Source: Antedon mediterranea | Taxonomy: Eukaryota > Echinodermata > Crinoidea > Comatulida > Antedonidae | Length of the DNA stretch: 64,000 nt | Reading direction: 5' to 3' | Assembly: GCF_964355755.1 (NCBI RefSeq) | Contig: NC_092680.1 | Coordinates: 21,119,001 to 21,183,000, forward strand | Part shown: positions 61,901 to 64,000 of the stretch, in pieces | How positions within the stretch are numbered: position 1 is the stretch's first letter | Layout: every line of letters starts with the position of its first letter | Program-made: the position numbers and the translations under genes | The notes under the pieces: model-generated | Database searches by the model: none | What the model saw: the letters and a program-made list of their open reading frames with translations, nothing else | What the model was told of the DNA's origin: nothing

Positions 61901-64000
61901 ATCTTATCATCGACGCTACGATTTCTTTGTGTCAAAGTTCAGTTCAATGTGTCACAACAACAGTGATAATATGGCTCACAGAAGAAGGTATGTGACAAAA
62001 AAATCTGATGTGCCCATACATGATGTCATTTCACTACCATATTTAAGCATATCCCTACCATATTTAGGCATATCACTACCATATTTAGGCATATCCCTAC
62101 CATATTTAGGCATATCACTACCATATATAGGCATATCCCTACCATATATAGGCATATCCCTACCATATTTAGGCAAATCACCATATTTAGGCATATCCCT
62201 ACTATATTTAGGCATATCACTACCATATGTGGCATATCACTACCATATTTAGGCAAATCACTACCATATTTGAGCATATCACTACCATATTTAGGCATAT
62301 CACTACCATGTTTAGTTTGATAGGTGTAGACAGGGCTTAATGTTACTTGTAGTTTTCTATCTATTACAGTATAGAATCTATAATGCTATTATTCATATAT
62401 TTTTAGAATTCGTGTAACAGGCTTGAAAGGGCTTCAAGGTGTTGTGCGTAAGACCGTGACAGATGACCTGCAGGTCAACATCTGGGACAAGGCACACATG
62501 GATAAGATCATTCCATCATTCTTGTTCAACATGCAAGAGGCATTTGAAAGGTAGTACATAAAAAGGACTTAAAATTTAAGTGTTTAAAAAAAAAACAATG
62601 TCATTAAAAATTAATCTTGTGGTCCAAAAAATCAGAGCAGTGGGTGTGCAATGTTTGATTAATGGTTCCTATTTATTTATTTTTTATAATAATAATAATA
62701 ACAGGATTTTTATAGCGCACATACCACTCAAGAGTGCTCAAGGCGCATTAAAAAAAACCAAATAAAAACAAAAATAATTATCTTAATTAAAAAATAATAA
62801 AATCTTTTTTAGACAAGATTCGCCAGCCCAGGAACTTTCTGAAGAGCGCCCTCATGTGTTAGCAGAAACATGCCTACGAGATGTTATGTGTAGAGCTGCT
62901 TATGGAAATATACATTCAGTATTGAAACCGGTTTTGAGGTAATTATTCATTTATCAATTGAAATTTGAATGAAAACAATTCCAGGTGGGCTTACCATTTT
63001 ACAACATTATGCATTTTTTTGTATATAATATAAAATATATCCAAGTCAACCACTTATTTCAGAAGCATTGTGTCTTGTTTTACTGTGTTCATTATCCTTT
63101 AAAAGTTGTGTTCAACTAGCATTACTTTTTACTCTGACCTTCAGAAACAATATTCTTACTTGCTTGTTTACTTTTAAATAGAGATTCTACAAGTAAAACT
63201 TAGAAGCCCCTATATAGTAAGCTCACTACAATTCTTTAAAATGGATTAAACAGTTTCAGATGGTCTCTATTAAGCGTGGTCTACACTAACAAACTTTATG
63301 TGACAACAAATGTGATGTCCCATATATGAATAGATCACACTTTTTATTTAAAACTAGCTTTATAGTGTAGACAGAGCTTTAGCCTCTTCATAACAATAGA
63401 ATAATTAAGACAATCTATACAATGTTTGTTTACAGGCACATGGACCTACATGAGCTATGGGTTCCTAATACATTTGCTATCAAGGTGTTCAAAGTAATAG
63501 TGTACTCTATCCAATCTCAGTATCTGTATGTAGCTCCTCACTTCCTTTTACTTCATCTGGATGAAAACACCAAAAGCAATCCTGCAATGAAGACTAGTAT
63601 GGTAGAGGTACTTAAGGCTACAGTTGCTGTGGCTGCAGACGGCGCAGTAGGTAAGTGCCTTTCCTGTACTCAATCCAATCTCAGTACCTCTATTTTGATT
63701 CTCACTGCAATAACAAACTTAATACATTTTTTCTTCCAAAGTTTATTTTAAGGCCTTACTTCCATTTTACTTTCAACACTACACAGGACCCACCTAAGAC
63801 ACCATACAGTATTTTGTTTTCCATCCACAATTTTTGATATCCACTCCTAGACTTCTCCAGATAGATATATGAATATTAAATAGTTTTGAAAATCTATTAA
63901 TAGGAACTACAATATATAATTTAACATAATGCTTTATAACTTAAATTTTCTAAACATTTTTTCTAGGTCCATCCATTCTAGAAGTTTTCAATACTCTGTT
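58924..64000 (+). CDS. EFR3: EFR3 homologue, 5' part (continues beyond window)
   Basis: EFR3 is the palmitoylated plasma-membrane anchor that recruits the PI4KIIIalpha-TTC7-FAM126 complex for PI4P synthesis. Coding exons: 58924-58930, 59913-59989, 60424-60551, 61082-61232, 61866-61987, 62407-62550, 62813-62938, 63436-63650 and 63967-64000 (cut by the window edge). Phases agree and about 334 residues are visible, against about 820 in full-length EFR3A. The N-terminus MPGCCHCIPAC carries the expected Cys palmitoylation cluster, followed by YKRLVDSIFP. Family signatures MEKLTFYAVS, KLDRIGTYLSKRLSRDV, NIEEDTPSYHRRYDFFVSKF, GLQGVVRKTV and VLEVFNTL-type LEVFNTL are all present. The seven-base first coding exon is inferred from ATGCCAG followed by a GTATTT donor and matching phase. 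Confidence 0.93.
59047..59250. repeat. TAGGCC/CTAGGCTAG word cluster
   Basis: Dense run of overlapping CTAGGCCTA, GCTAGGC and CCTAGTAG words just downstream of EFR3 exon 1. Smaller clusters occur near 7550, 8850-8950, 15450-15620 and 16. Such words are frequent in echinoderm genomes as far as I recall. Low-complexity, largely self-complementary sequence. Confidence 0.6.
59290..59680 (+). mobile_element. SINE-like element with GCGCTATATAAAT tail
   Basis: Less AT-rich body ending ATGTAAAGCACC ... CATTAGGCGCTATATAAATA and then TTTATTATTATTTTTTT. The body includes two similar stretches (GAGGAGTGCGATTTACAACACGCC and GAGGAGTGCAATTTGTAGCACACC). The 5' end is not defined. The tail matches the fragments at 12405, 32905 and 62680. 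Confidence 0.5.
60224..60324. mobile_element. MITE family A, right part, flanked by 25-bp direct repeats
   Basis: TAAAGC joins directly to TATATGGACATGATGATGTC and ends TTTGATAGTGTAGACAAAGCTTA, so the left half is deleted. TTGATGAATCTTCTTCATGA (60196 onwards) is repeated as TTGATGAATCTTCTTTATGA (60329 onwards) on the other side. Confidence 0.85.
61603..61780 (+). mobile_element. tRNA-derived SINE remnant
   Basis: CAGTGGTTGATGTGCTTGCC resembles an A-box/D-arm. TAGTGCGAGGGTTGTAACTC resembles a degraded anticodon 3' half, T arm and B box. The sequence then runs to GGATGCGTATGAAATAAAAA. Too diverged for a functional tRNA. In EFR3 intron 4. Confidence 0.45.
61988..62339. mobile_element. MITE family A with internal 21-bp expansion, abutting an EFR3 splice donor
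   Basis: The recognisable family core TATGTGACAAAAAAAT begins within the GTATGT donor of EFR3 exon 5. About fourteen 21-bp units of the CATATCACTACCATATTTAGG type follow (some shortened), then GATAGGTGTAGACAGGGCTTA. The left TIR is absent. Both-strand repetitive ORFs arise from the 21-bp period. Confidence 0.92.
62680..62765 (-). repeat. SINE/LINE 3'-tail fragment (reverse)
   Basis: ATAATAATAATAATAACAGG then TTTTATAGCGCACATACCAC ... AAGGCGCATTAAAA. On the minus strand this reads as a GCGCC...GTGCGCTATAAAA tail plus TTA repeats. In EFR3 intron 6. Confidence 0.5.
63271..63382. mobile_element. MITE family A, short form
   Basis: TAAGCGTGGTCTACACTAAC ... TTATAGTGTAGACAGAGCTTTA, 112 bp, lacking most of the core. 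Located 54 bp upstream of EFR3 exon 8. Confidence 0.85.

Noticed and set aside
61836-62298. Repetitive ORFs ISLPYLG / MPKYGSD in several frames (also at 31896-32130)
   Set aside because: Translations of the 21-bp expansion inside MITE family A, present on both strands. The part up to 61987 is real EFR3 exon 5 in another context.

Overview
This is metazoan nuclear DNA: AT-rich, with intron-rich genes, consensus GT-AG splice sites and dense non-autonomous repeats. The gene complement (HS3ST5, RPS12, FRK, HDAC1/2, ANKRD29 and EFR3 homologues) and the clusters of TAGGCCTA words point to an invertebrate deuterostome, most likely an echinoderm. The species cannot be fixed from sequence alone. There are no bacterial operons, CRISPR arrays or viral genes.

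Layout. 1-5815: no gene recognised; tandem repeats, two foldback elements and probable 3' UTR. 5816-6847 (-): single-exon heparan sulfate 3-O-sulfotransferase, closest to HS3ST5. 7114-7923: inverted-repeat element packed with TTGCGCAATTT words. 8675-11119 (+): RPS12 in five coding exons, with one near-identical C/D-box snoRNA in each of introns 2, 3 and 4. 13409-15370 (-): two-coding-exon RING plus double B-box protein of unknown function. 17854-33930 (+): eight-coding-exon FRK-type Src-family tyrosine kinase whose long introns are full of MITEs and minisatellites. 40016-46808 (-): twelve-coding-exon class I histone deacetylase. 47939-56033 (-): ten-coding-exon ankyrin-repeat protein orthologous in architecture to ANKRD29. 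58924-64000 (+): 5' part of an EFR3 homologue, nine coding exons visible, continuing past the window.

The genes are ordinary conserved animal genes and do not form an operon-like pathway. The RPS12 locus combines a ribosomal protein with probable rRNA-modification guides. The other genes cover heparan sulfate modification (HS3ST5), tyrosine signalling (FRK), chromatin deacetylation (HDAC) and plasma-membrane PI4-kinase anchoring (EFR3). HS3ST5, HDAC2 and FRK are also neighbours on human chromosome 6q21-22, and RPS12 lies further out on 6q, so part of the order looks like retained ancestral linkage.

The most distinctive non-genic signal is a MITE family with ends TAAGCTCTGTCTACAC...GTGTAGACAGAGCTTA, about 20 copies in 64 kb. 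Several copies have grown internal 21-bp or 32-bp satellites, and one sits directly on the splice donor of an EFR3 exon. I found no convincing new defence or biosynthetic system. The best leads are the triplicated snoRNA, the MITE-to-satellite conversions, the TTGCGCAA element, the MITE-derived splice donor and the uncharacterised RING/B-box protein.
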